Source: Arthrobacter ruber (GTDB lineage Bacteria; Actinomycetota; Actinomycetes; Actinomycetales; Micrococcaceae). Taken from it: a stretch of DNA of 64,000 nt. Shown here piece by piece: positions 17,467 to 25,463 of this stretch (the stretch's first letter is position 1; each line of letters starts with the position of its first letter). Made by a program: the position numbers and the translations under genes. Location of the stretch: contig NZ_PPTH01000014.1 of NCBI RefSeq assembly GCF_002954225.1, forward strand, positions 62,001 through 126,000, in the 5' to 3' direction. Below the pieces are notes generated by a model, which saw nothing but the letters and a program-made list of their open reading frames with translations, did not search any database and had not been told where the DNA came from.

Positions 17467-18699
17467 ATGCGATTCGGTGATTTGCTGCGCCAGGCCCGCA
17501 GCGCCAAGGGGCTCACACAGGCCGAACTGGGCGCCGGGGTGTACTCCACCCATTTCATCTCCCTGCTGGAGCGTGGATTCCGCCAGCCCACCCCGGAGAT
17601 GGTGCAGCACTTCGCCACGCTCCTGGGAATGGACGTGCAGACCCTGAACTGGTGGGTGGAGCCGCCGTCCGCCGAGGACCAGCCGGCGCTCACCACGGCG
17701 ATGTTCGCTGCCAACTACGCCCGCGACATGCAGGACGACGCCCTGGCCGCCTCCGAGGCGGAGTACGCCGCGAGCGTCGCCTACGAGCAGCGGAACGGGC
17801 CGGCCTGGTGGGACATGTCGATGCTGCGGGCGCAGTCGCTCATCGCGCTCCGGCGGCTGGAGGAGGCGGAGGGCGTCCTGCTGCAGATGGACAACCGGTC
17901 GCTGATGGCGCCCACCCCCGAACTGCGCTCCGTGGTGCAGGGACGGCTGTCCACCATCGCCCGCAATTCAGGGCGCCTGCTCGAGGCCCTCGACCTCGCC
18001 CAGGCATCGGTTGCATCCGCGGCCGAACTGCCCGACCAGGCTCCGGCGCGCCTGCAGGCGGCCTTCATCCTCATCGCCGCCCTGGCGGTCAAGGGTGACC
18101 TGGACGAGGCCTGGGAGGTGGCGACCAGCCTCAACATCGCGGATGCAGCACCCACCGTGCCGTCGCTCCTGATCGCGCGCGGAGCATGGGCGATCGGCAA
18201 CGTCGCGTTCCGCCGCGGTGACGTGGAGGTGGGACAGGAACAGTACGCCCTCGCCGCACGGCTCCTGCTGCCGCAGTCGGACCTCGAGACGTGGGCGGAG
18301 TTCCACAAGTCGAGCGCCGAGTTCAAGCTCAAGGCCGGCATCGTGGACCCCTCCGTCCGGGAGTCGCTGACCCACGCGGACCTGGGATTCAGGCTGGTCG
18401 GCAGCCCTGTCCACCGCCTGGAGCTCAGCCTCGTGCAGGCCCGCCTCGCCCTGCTGACCGCTGAGCCGGGGACGGCGAAGGAGCTGCTGGACATCGTCGA
18501 CGAACAGCGTGCCCTGCTCGGTTTCGAGGCGACGACCGATCTGGAGGAATGCCTCGGCCAGTACCACGCTGCCAGCGGCTCCCCCACCCAGGCCGCCCGC
18601 CACCTGACGGCGGCCGCCCACCTCTACGCGGAGGCGGGCGCCGACGAGAAGGAGCGCGAACTGCTGGAGCAGGCGCGGGCGCTGCGGAACCGGGCGTGA
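17467..18699 (+). CDS. XRE-type regulator with TPR-like helical repeats
   Basis: 410 residues. The helix-turn-helix covers residues 1-60 (RFGDLLRQARSAKGLTQAEL, then SLLERGFRQPTPEMVQHFA). The remaining 340 residues are Ala/Leu-rich paired helices (for example AASEAEYAASVAYEQRNG and LDEAWEVATSLNIADAAP) that look like tetratricopeptide repeats. This plan is that of peptide-responsive or SARP-like regulators, where the repeats bind a peptide or partner. No pheromone gene was recognised nearby. ATG 17467 is preceded by GGGGGATGGGGAACAA. Confidence 0.82.
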   Translation: MRFGDLLRQARSAKGLTQAELGAGVYSTHFISLLERGFRQPTPEMVQHFATLLGMDVQTLNWWVEPPSAEDQPALTTAMFAANYARDMQDDALAASEAEYAASVAYEQRNGPAWWDMSMLRAQSLIALRRLEEAEGVLLQMDNRSLMAPTPELRSVVQGRLSTIARNSGRLLEALDLAQASVASAAELPDQAPARLQAAFILIAALAVKGDLDEAWEVATSLNIADAAPTVPSLLIARGAWAIGNVAFRRGDVEVGQEQYALAARLLLPQSDLETWAEFHKSSAEFKLKAGIVDPSVRESLTHADLGFRLVGSPVHRLELSLVQARLALLTAEPGTAKELLDIVDEQRALLGFEATTDLEECLGQYHAASGSPTQAARHLTAAAHLYAEAGADEKERELLEQARALRNRA

Positions 18700-18804
18700 T
18701 GGAGCAAACAGCCTCTCCTGCACCTCGTGCACCGGGCATGGACTTTTTCGGTCCTCCCCATGGACACCCTGCGAAGCCCGTCCTACTCTCTTAACCGCCG
18801 TCAG

Positions 18805-18852
18805 CCGCGGGGACCCGCGGGTTGTGCGGGTGATACGGCGGCGGAGCCGCCG
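18805..18852. terminator. Tandem GC-rich hairpins
   Basis: Two adjacent inverted repeats: CCGCGGG/CCCGCGG (18805-18820) and CGGCGGC/GCCGCCG (18836-18852). They lie in the 211-base gap after the XRE gene and could terminate it or structure the leader of the next gene. No U tracts. Confidence 0.4.
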
Positions 18853-18910
18853 CTCGGTGCTGGAGCCGGTCAGAGCGTCTCGACACTTCCTCGCACCGAA
18901 GGACAGGCCC

Positions 18911-20098
18911 ATGAGAGGTACCCGTACATCCATCGTGGCGGCGGCACTCGCCGTCACCCTCACGTCCACCGCAGGCGCCGCGATCGCGACTTCACCAGAC
19001 CCTTATCACGACGGCGGACGATCAGTCACTGCAGGTGAATCCAGCGAACTCGCGACCGGCCTCCTCGGGCCGCTCCGCGTGGCTGTCGGCCGCGGCAACA
19101 CCGCCTACGTGTCGCAGAATCTGGGCGGCAAGCTCACCAGGGTGGATCGCAGCGGCGAGATCACCACCCTGCTGGACAGACCGGGCATCGAGATCGGTGG
19201 GGTCTCCACCCGACACGGCGAGGTGTATTTCACCGAGAGTTCCGGCGGACCGCAGGACCCCGAAGCTCCATACGTCGCCAACGTGAGCGTCCTCGAGGAC
19301 GGGGAGACGCGCGTGCTCGCGGACCTCGCCGCGCTCGAGACCGAATACAACTACGACGCCGGCAACGAGTACGGCTTCCAGGGCCTCCCCGCCGAATGCG
19401 CGAGTCGGATCCCGGCCGACCTTGCCCCCATCGCCCTGCCGCACGGGGGCGAGGCCTACTCACACCCCTACGCCACGGCGGTATCGGATTCCGGACGCTA
19501 CGTGTACGTCGCGGATGCCGGAGCTAACGCCATCTTCACCGTGGACACGCGCCGCGGCAGTGTGGACGCGACGGTGCTCGAGCCGGTTCCCACCTTGGTG
19601 ACCGCCGAACTCGTCGCCTCCCTCGCGGAACAGGGCTTCGCCCTGCCCGAATGTGTCGTCGGCGCGACGTTCAACGCGGAGCCCGTCCCCACGGACATCG
19701 AGTTCGGCCCCGCCGGCCTGCTGTACCTGACGTCACTGCCGGGCACTCCGGAGGCCCCGGGGTCGGGTTCCGTGCGCAGCTTCGATCCGCGATCGGGCGA
19801 CGTCGACGTCGTCGTCGCCGGGCTGAACACACCCACCGGTCTGGCGTTCGACCGGCGCGGGAATCTCTTCATCGCCGAACTGTTCGCGAACCGCATCCTG
19901 GTGGTGCCGGCGGGGACCGACGAGGCAGTGCCTTTCACGGAGGCTGTGCTACCTGCGGATGTCGAGGTGGACGGCAAGTACCTCTATGCAACCACCAACG
20001 CGCTGCCCTGTAGCCCCGAGGTGGTCACGGATCCCCCGTGCGACCCGGCACCGCAGGGTGCGCTGGAGCGCACCCGCCTGGAGTACGGCCGCAAGTAG
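18911..20098 (+). CDS. Secreted ScyD/ScyE-like beta-propeller protein
   Basis: 395 residues from ATG 18911 (GGACAGG upstream). Sec signal peptide (SIVAAALAVTLTSTAGAAIA). The mature protein is built of repeated beta-propeller blades with NHL/SMP-like phrases: LGPLRVAVGRGNTAYVSQNL, YVADAGANAIFTVDTRRG, PTDIEFGPAGLLYLTSLPG and TPTGLAFDRRGNLFIAELFA. This matches the ScyD/ScyE family, common as secreted proteins in actinobacteria despite the cyanobacterial scytonemin name. Function unknown here; two cysteine pairs near the C-terminus (PCSPEVVTDPPCD) may form disulfides. Confidence 0.8.
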   Translation: MRGTRTSIVAAALAVTLTSTAGAAIATSPDPYHDGGRSVTAGESSELATGLLGPLRVAVGRGNTAYVSQNLGGKLTRVDRSGEITTLLDRPGIEIGGVSTRHGEVYFTESSGGPQDPEAPYVANVSVLEDGETRVLADLAALETEYNYDAGNEYGFQGLPAECASRIPADLAPIALPHGGEAYSHPYATAVSDSGRYVYVADAGANAIFTVDTRRGSVDATVLEPVPTLVTAELVASLAEQGFALPECVVGATFNAEPVPTDIEFGPAGLLYLTSLPGTPEAPGSGSVRSFDPRSGDVDVVVAGLNTPTGLAFDRRGNLFIAELFANRILVVPAGTDEAVPFTEAVLPADVEVDGKYLYATTNALPCSPEVVTDPPCDPAPQGALERTRLEYGRK

Positions 20099-20108
20099 CA
20101 CCACCGAC

Positions 20109-20138
20109 GACGGCGCGTCCCGCTCGGGGCGCGCCGTC
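20109..20138 (+). terminator. Hairpin terminator after the ScyD-like gene
   Basis: GACGGCGCG (20109-20117) pairs with CGCGCCGTC (20130-20138) around a 12-base loop, eleven bases past the stop codon. Confidence 0.65.
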
Positions 20139-20210
20139 GCCATGGGTGCCATGAATGCTCGGGAAATCAGTGCTCCGTCGGTCGGTGCTGGGTCGGTCAG
20201 CGCTGGTTGG

Positions 20211-20690
20211 TCAGTGCTGAGGCCGGAAGCGCCGGATGCTGTAGACGATGAACCCGGCCGCCAGCACCCCGGAGAGGATGAGGCTCGAACCGACGCTCCA
20301 CCCGCCGGGCAGCCACCAGCGCTCGTCGAGCGGCCACCAGGACGGCATGGGCGGATTCACTCCCCACAGCACCCCGAGCAGGATCAGCACGAGGGCGCCC
20401 GTGAAGCTGAGCGCGATGGCCGTCCTGGTCCTCACACCCTGTGCCGCCGCCGCGAAGGCCTTCTGCTTGACGGGCTGCAGCCAGCGCCGCGCCCACTCGT
20501 ACTGCTGCGCGAGCACGGCGAGCCCCGCGACGAGGGCCAGGAGCCCGGGGCCTGGCAGCACGAGGGCCGCCAACCCGATCAGCACCAGCAGCCAGCCAAC
20601 CACCAGCCCGACGATGCGGCTGACGCCGTGGGGCCTCGTCCGCCCCGCGAATCGGGCGCCCCGGGGACGGCGGCGCTCGGGTCCTGCCAT
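20211..20690 (-). CDS. PGPGW-motif transmembrane protein (TIGR02611-like)
   Basis: 159 residues from ATG 20690 (overlapping GTG 20693 and TTG 20696 are alternatives). A basic N-terminus precedes helices VGLVVGWLLVLIGLAALVLP, then PGPGLLALVAGLAVLAQQYEWARRW, which is the PGPGW family signature. Two more hydrophobic segments follow (TGALVLILLGVLWG and SSLILSGVLAAGFIVY). The family is a small inner-membrane protein of unknown role. It is transcribed away from the GlsB-like gene. Confidence 0.82.
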   Translation of the reverse strand: MAGPERRRPRGARFAGRTRPHGVSRIVGLVVGWLLVLIGLAALVLPGPGLLALVAGLAVLAQQYEWARRWLQPVKQKAFAAAAQGVRTRTAIALSFTGALVLILLGVLWGVNPPMPSWWPLDERWWLPGGWSVGSSLILSGVLAAGFIVYSIRRFRPQH

Positions 20691-20837
20691 CACCAATTAC
20701 TCAGTAGGCTTCGCATTCCTCTATCCTTGATGCAAGAGCCGTCCTTGGCAACGCCCGGCAGACCCGGGCCACACCCTTGCCACCACCAGGACCCCAGGCT
20801 TCCCGCGCACAGCGGGCCGAGTACAAGGAGATTCATC

Positions 20838-21098
20838 ATGATCGGTTTCATCGTCGCGGGGCTCATCATCGGCGCCCTTGCACGCCTCATCAAGCCCGGC
20901 AAGCAGAACCTGGGGCTGGTGGCCACGCTGCTGCTCGGCCTCGTCGGGTCCGTCATCGGCGGCTCGATCGCGAGCCTGCTCGGCACGGGCGACATCTTCG
21001 AGCTCAACGTCTTCGGTTTCATCGTGTCGGTCATCGCCGCCGTGCTGCTGATCGGTGTGGCCGAGTCGGTTGCCGGCCGCCGCCGCGTCACGCGCTAG
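20838..21098 (+). CDS. GlsB/YeaQ/YmgE family stress-associated membrane protein
   Basis: 86 residues, almost all in three hydrophobic helices. MIGFIVAGLIIGALARLIKP followed by GLVGSVIGGSIA is the typical start of this family (Pfam Transgly_assoc). Function not established; members are often induced by stress. AAGGAG at optimal spacing before ATG 20838 fixes the start. Confidence 0.9.
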   Translation: MIGFIVAGLIIGALARLIKPGKQNLGLVATLLLGLVGSVIGGSIASLLGTGDIFELNVFGFIVSVIAAVLLIGVAESVAGRRRVTR

Positions 21099-21116
21099 GA
21101 GCTCTCCACTCCACGG

Positions 21117-21140
21117 GAAGGGCGGCTTCGGCCGCCCTTC
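21117..21140 (+). terminator. Terminator with TTCG tetraloop
   Basis: AAGGGCGGC (21118-21126), loop TTCG, GCCGCCCTT (21131-21139), followed by CTCTCG. A stable stem with the classic loop, 19 bases after the GlsB-like stop. Confidence 0.8.
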
Positions 21141-21263
21141 TCTCGTATCCGGGGCACGTCCCGGCCGCCCCGCTCGTTCTCCGATGTACCCGTGCCCAAC
21201 TCCCAGCCTGCAGGTGTAGCGTTGGCGCCAGATGGGGCACAGATCCGTTCGGAAGGCTCAATC

Positions 21264-22499
21264 ATGAACAAGAACTGGCGCTGGCTTCCTGCCGGCATCG
21301 TTCCGGTCGTCATCGTCACCGCCGCCGTCAGCGGCTCCGCTGTCGCCGAAGCCCAACCGCAGCTGCCCGCGAAGACCGCGCAGGAGCTCCTCGAGTTCGT
21401 CGCCACCAGCACCGACGACGCCTACTCCGGCACCGTTGAGCAGTCCTCCGACCTCGGCCTCCCGGATCTCGGGGCGGTCGACGCCCCGGGCCGCACCTCC
21501 AGCTCCGACCCGACCTCCATGGCCCTCGAACTCCTGACCGGGGAGCACACGGCCCAGGTGTACGTGGACGGGACGGACAGGGCACGCGTCCAGGTGCTCG
21601 ACCAGCTGGCGCAGCGCGACGTCGTCGTCAACGGGAACGATGTCTGGTACTACGACTCCGAGTCCAACGAGGCCGCCCACGCCGTGCTGCCGGACAAGGC
21701 GGCGGCGAAGGCCGAACTCGAGGCGAAGCTGCAGGAGAAGTCGGCCGAGTACCCCGAGCTGCAGGATCTTCCCCGGACGCCTGCCGAGGTCGCCGAGGTG
21801 GTCCTCGCCACGATCGATCCCGGCACCGACATCAGGGTGGACGGCACCAGCCGCGTGGCCGGTCGCAGCGCCTACGAGCTCGTCCTCACCCCCGAGGACG
21901 AGGCGACCCTCGTCGGCTCCATCACCGTCAGCGTCGATTCCGAGACCGGCGTCCCGCTGAACGTCACCGTGCTCGCCAAGGGCCAGGAGGAGCCGGCGTT
22001 CTCCGCAGGCTTCAGCTCCGTGGACTTCGGCGCCCCCGACGCCGACATCTTCGAGTTCACTCCGCCGGCAGGTGCCACCGTCACGGAAGCACCGACCGCC
22101 GACGAGGCGAGGGCCGAGCTGGAGGCCAGGGCCGAGCTGGAGGCCGGGCAGGCGCCGGCCGATGCACCCGCCCAGATGCCCGCAGAGGAGCAGCAGCCCA
22201 CCGTCATCGGTGAGGGCTGGAGCACCATCGTCGAGCTTCCCGCCGGGACCGCCGGCGGACTGGGTCTCGACCTCGGCACCGGTGACACCGCGGGCATGGG
22301 CGAGATCATGGAGATCAAGCCCGGCATGGATCCCGACGAGGTGGCAGGCGCTCAGGCCCTCCTGGAGCAGGCACTCACCCAGGTGGACGGCGGCCGCGCA
22401 CTGCAGACCTCGCTCGTCTCGGTGCTGATCACCGACGACGGCCGCATCCTCGCAGGCGCCGTCGGCGTCGACCAGCTCGTCGCCGCCTCCCAGCGGTGA
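21264..22499 (+). CDS. LolA-like exported protein
   Basis: 411 residues. N-terminal membrane/signal segment (WRWLPAGIVPVVIVTAAVSG...AVAEA). The following domain (about 35-275) resembles the LolA/LolB-like half-barrel found in actinobacterial exported proteins (TAQELLEFVATSTDDAYSGT, NGNDVWYYDSESNEA, GRSAYELVLTP, VDFGAPDADIFEFTPPAGA). A Glu/Ala-rich linker carries a short duplication (RAELEA twice), then a small alpha/beta domain ends the protein. Monoderm bacteria lack the Lol pathway, so it may move lipids within the envelope. Its stop overlaps the ABC ATPase start by four bases, suggesting a joint role. Confidence 0.72.
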   Translation: MNKNWRWLPAGIVPVVIVTAAVSGSAVAEAQPQLPAKTAQELLEFVATSTDDAYSGTVEQSSDLGLPDLGAVDAPGRTSSSDPTSMALELLTGEHTAQVYVDGTDRARVQVLDQLAQRDVVVNGNDVWYYDSESNEAAHAVLPDKAAAKAELEAKLQEKSAEYPELQDLPRTPAEVAEVVLATIDPGTDIRVDGTSRVAGRSAYELVLTPEDEATLVGSITVSVDSETGVPLNVTVLAKGQEEPAFSAGFSSVDFGAPDADIFEFTPPAGATVTEAPTADEARAELEARAELEAGQAPADAPAQMPAEEQQPTVIGEGWSTIVELPAGTAGGLGLDLGTGDTAGMGEIMEIKPGMDPDEVAGAQALLEQALTQVDGGRALQTSLVSVLITDDGRILAGAVGVDQLVAASQR

Positions 22500-23494
22500 C
22501 CGCGGGAGTGCCCGTGCGGTCCGCCCACGACGAGCGGACCGCGCGGGAGGGCGCCACGGGATTGGCGATCGAGACGCGCGGACTCACCAAGGTCTTCGGT
22601 AGGCAGCGGGCCGTCGACGGCGTGGACCTCGCCGTCCCCCGCGGGACGGTATTCGGCTTCCTGGGCCCCAACGGCTCGGGCAAGACCACCACCATCCGCA
22701 TGCTCCTCGGTCTCGCCGCGGCATCGAGCGGCGAGATCCGGCTGCTCGACGGCGCCATGCCGAAGGACGCCCGCGCCGTCCTCCCGCGGGTGGGAGCCCT
22801 CGTGGAGGGACCCGCGATCTATCCGTTCCTCTCGGGGCGCGCGAACCTCCAGCGGTTCGATGCCGCCGACCGCCACACCTCCCCCTCCACCCGGAACGCG
22901 CGCGTGGATGCAGCCCTGGAGCGTGTGGGCCTCGGCCACGCGGCGAAGAAGCGGGCCCACGCGTACTCGCTCGGCATGAAGCAGCGCCTGGGCATCGCCA
23001 ACGCCCTGCTCGCACCACGCGACCTGCTGATCCTCGACGAGCCCACCAACGGGCTCGATCCCCAGGGCACGCGGGAGGTGCGCAACCTCATCCGGTCCCT
23101 GTCCGACGACGGCACCACCATCTTCGTCTCCAGCCACCTGCTCGCCGAGGTGGAGCAGATGTGCACCATGATCGCCGTCATGAGCGCCGGTCGGCTCGTA
23201 GCGCAGGGCACGCTCGACGACCTCCGGTCCCAGGGCACCGCCCGGGTTCGCATCACCACGCCCGATCCCGCCGACGCGCGCCGCATCCTCAGCGGACTCG
23301 GGCTCGTCCCCGAGCCCCACGGGCGAGACGACGTCGTGACCGCCGAGCTCTCCGTGCCCGGGCTGCAGTCGGAAGCGGTGAACGCCGCCCTCGTCCGCGC
23401 GGACGTGCGCGTGCGGGGTCTCGAGGTGAGCGGCGCGTCCCTCGAGGACCGCTTCGTCGCACTGACGGGAGAGGGGTTCGACGTTGCCGGCTGA
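22496..23494 (+). CDS. ABC transporter ATP-binding protein (export type)
   Basis: 332 residues from GTG 22496. Walker A is GPNGSGKTT, the signature region is YSLGMKQRLGIANAL (a common variant of LSGGQ in this drug/export subfamily), Walker B is LLILDEPTNGLDP and the switch His is in SSHLLAE. A C-terminal extension of about 90 residues follows, as in CcmA/NatA-type exporters. Translationally coupled to the LolA-like gene before it and to the permease after it. Confidence 0.92.
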   Translation: MTAGVPVRSAHDERTAREGATGLAIETRGLTKVFGRQRAVDGVDLAVPRGTVFGFLGPNGSGKTTTIRMLLGLAAASSGEIRLLDGAMPKDARAVLPRVGALVEGPAIYPFLSGRANLQRFDAADRHTSPSTRNARVDAALERVGLGHAAKKRAHAYSLGMKQRLGIANALLAPRDLLILDEPTNGLDPQGTREVRNLIRSLSDDGTTIFVSSHLLAEVEQMCTMIAVMSAGRLVAQGTLDDLRSQGTARVRITTPDPADARRILSGLGLVPEPHGRDDVVTAELSVPGLQSEAVNAALVRADVRVRGLEVSGASLEDRFVALTGEGFDVAG

Positions 23495-24347
23495 CATGGC
23501 GCAGGTGCGGCCCGCCCGCGGGCGTCGGTCCCTCGGATTGACGCTGGTGGTCTCGGAGATCACGGTCCTGTTCCGCAGGCTCCGCACGTGGGCGATGATC
23601 GGTGCATTGGCGTTGATCCCGATCCTCATCGCCGTCGTCGTCCGCGTCTCCTCCGACGGCGCGGCGAGCGGCCGCGGCCCGGCCTTCCTCAACAGCATCA
23701 CGCAGAACGGCCTGTTCGTCTCGCTGACGGCGCTCACCGTCGCGATCCCCCTGTTCCTGCCGCTGACCATCGGCGTCGTGGCCGGTGACACGATCGCCGG
23801 CGAGGCCAATCTCGGCACGCTGCGCTACTTGCTCGTGGCGCCTGCGGGGCGCCTCCGACTGCTGCTCGTGAAGTACGCGGGGGCGGCCCTGTTCTGCTTC
23901 GTGGCGACCCTGACCGTCGTCGTGACCGGTGCGATCATCGGGGCGCTCCTGTTCCCGGTGGGTCCGGTGACTCTGCTCTCCGGGGACACCGTGGGTATCC
24001 CCGGGTACTTCGTGCGGCTGCTGCTGCTCGCCCTGTACGTGACGGTGTCGCTCATGGGCCTCAGCGCCATCGGCCTGTTCATCTCGACGCTGACCACCAT
24101 CCCCGTCGGGGCAATGGCGGCGACGGCCGCGCTGGCTGCCGTCGCGCAGATCCTCGGCGCCCTCCCTCAGCTCGAATGGCTGCACCCGTGGCTGTTCACC
24201 AACTACTGGCTGGGGTTCGGCGACCTGCTGCGGGAGCCGATCGTGTGGACCTCCTTCGCGGACAACGCCCTGCTGCAGTTCGGCTACATCGCCGTGTTCG
24301 GGACGCTGGCGTACGGGCGGTTCAGCACCAAGGACATCCTGAGCTAG
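23484..24347 (+). CDS. ABC-2-type permease
   Basis: 287 residues with TTG 23484 (GGAGAGGGG upstream, overlapping the ATPase gene by 11 bases) or ATG 23496 as start. Six hydrophobic segments, including MIGALALIPILIAVVVRV and the pair LTALTVAIPLFLPLTIGVV/AGDTIAGEANLGTLRYLLVAP, the latter being the conserved cytoplasmic coupling loop of ABC-2 permeases. With the upstream ATPase it forms a complete exporter; the exported compound is unknown. Confidence 0.88.
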   Translation: MPADMAQVRPARGRRSLGLTLVVSEITVLFRRLRTWAMIGALALIPILIAVVVRVSSDGAASGRGPAFLNSITQNGLFVSLTALTVAIPLFLPLTIGVVAGDTIAGEANLGTLRYLLVAPAGRLRLLLVKYAGAALFCFVATLTVVVTGAIIGALLFPVGPVTLLSGDTVGIPGYFVRLLLLALYVTVSLMGLSAIGLFISTLTTIPVGAMAATAALAAVAQILGALPQLEWLHPWLFTNYWLGFGDLLREPIVWTSFADNALLQFGYIAVFGTLAYGRFSTKDILS

Positions 24348-24367
24348 CCCGGAATGGCTCTGCGTTC

Positions 24368-24386
24368 TTAACTTAGGCTACCCTTG
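24368..24386. promoter_or_regulatory. DtxR/IdeR-type iron box
   Basis: TTAACTTAGGCTACCCTTG matches the 19-base palindromic iron box TTAGGTTAGGCTAACCTAA at 14 positions by my count, including the uninterrupted core TTAGGCTA. It lies 54 bases upstream of the fbpA ATG. This implies repression of the four-gene operon by an iron-loaded DtxR/IdeR regulator, which is not itself in the window. Confidence 0.75.
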
Positions 24387-24440
24387 GTCGTCGAGCCCTT
24401 CGCGTTCGACGGACATCCCCACGGCCCGAGAAGAGACCTG

Positions 24441-25463
24441 ATGCACCTGCGCCCCCTGACGACCACCCTCGTTGGACTGACTGCACTGACATCGGTACTC
24501 ACCGGGTGCAGCGCCATCGGCGGTTCGTCCGCGGACCTCCAGATCTATTCGGCGCGCCACTACGATCTCGAGGGTGCCTTCGGACAGTTCACGGAGGAGA
24601 CCGGCATCACCGTCGAGTTCATCAGCGGCGACGACGCCGAACTCCTCGAGCGCCTCAAGGCGGAGGGTGAGGACACCCCGGCGGACGTGTTCATGACCGT
24701 CGACGCGGGCAACCTCTGGAACGGCGCGCGCCAGGACGAACTGGCCCCCACCAGTTCCGCCGTGCTCGACGAGGCCGTCCCCGAGGACCTCCGCGACGCG
24801 GACGGCCGCTGGTACGGACTGGCCCTGCGCGCACGCACGGTCACCTACAACCCCGACGCCGTGGATCCCGCCGAGTTCGACGCGGTCGACACCTACGCGG
24901 GCCTCGCCGATCCGACGTGGAAGGGCCGCCTGTGCATGCGGGACGCCACCTCCGCCTACACGCAGTCCCTCGTGGCAAGCCTGATCGACCTCCACGGCCG
25001 GGAGCGGGCCCTCGAGATCGTGCGCGGCTGGGTGGCCAACGAGGTCTCCATCCTGAGCAACGACGTCCTCCTCCTGGAGGCCATCGACGCCGGGACATGC
25101 GATGTCGGCATCAACAACCACTACTACCTCGCCCGGACCCTGGCGGAGAACCCCGACCTGAAGGTGGACCTGTACTGGGCGAGCCAGGAGGGTGCCGGGA
25201 CGCACGTCAACATCTCCGGTGCCGGCGTGGTGCAGGGATCGGACAACCCGGAGGACGCGCAGAAGCTCCTCGAATGGCTCGCCACCGACGGACAGAACGC
25301 CTTCGTCGACGCCAACCACGAATTCCCCGTCAACCCTGCCGTCGAACCCGAGCCGGTCATCGCCGCCTTCGGCGACTTCGAGCGCATGCCGCTGAACGCC
25401 GAGGCCTACGGGACACTGAACGCCGACGCCGTCGACCTGCTCGCCGAGGCCGGATACAAGTGA
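24441..25463 (+). CDS. fbpA: Iron(III) ABC transporter substrate-binding lipoprotein
   Basis: 340 residues from ATG 24441. Lipobox LTGC with Cys23. The mature protein starts LQIYSARHYDLEGAFGQF, the typical start of FbpA/FutA ferric-binding proteins; DVFMTVDAGNL, GRLCMRDATSAYTQSLVASL and the Tyr pair in INNHYYLART supply the metal site in this family (tyrosines in the C-lobe). It captures ferric iron outside the cell for FbpB/FbpC. First gene of an operon with 4-base overlaps throughout and an iron box upstream. Confidence 0.92.
   Translation: MHLRPLTTTLVGLTALTSVLTGCSAIGGSSADLQIYSARHYDLEGAFGQFTEETGITVEFISGDDAELLERLKAEGEDTPADVFMTVDAGNLWNGARQDELAPTSSAVLDEAVPEDLRDADGRWYGLALRARTVTYNPDAVDPAEFDAVDTYAGLADPTWKGRLCMRDATSAYTQSLVASLIDLHGRERALEIVRGWVANEVSILSNDVLLLEAIDAGTCDVGINNHYYLARTLAENPDLKVDLYWASQEGAGTHVNISGAGVVQGSDNPEDAQKLLEWLATDGQNAFVDANHEFPVNPAVEPEPVIAAFGDFERMPLNAEAYGTLNADAVDLLAEAGYK

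Noticed and set aside
22106-22146. Short duplication in the LolA-like gene
   Set aside because: It only encodes the repeated RAELEA in a linker; no mobile element or array.
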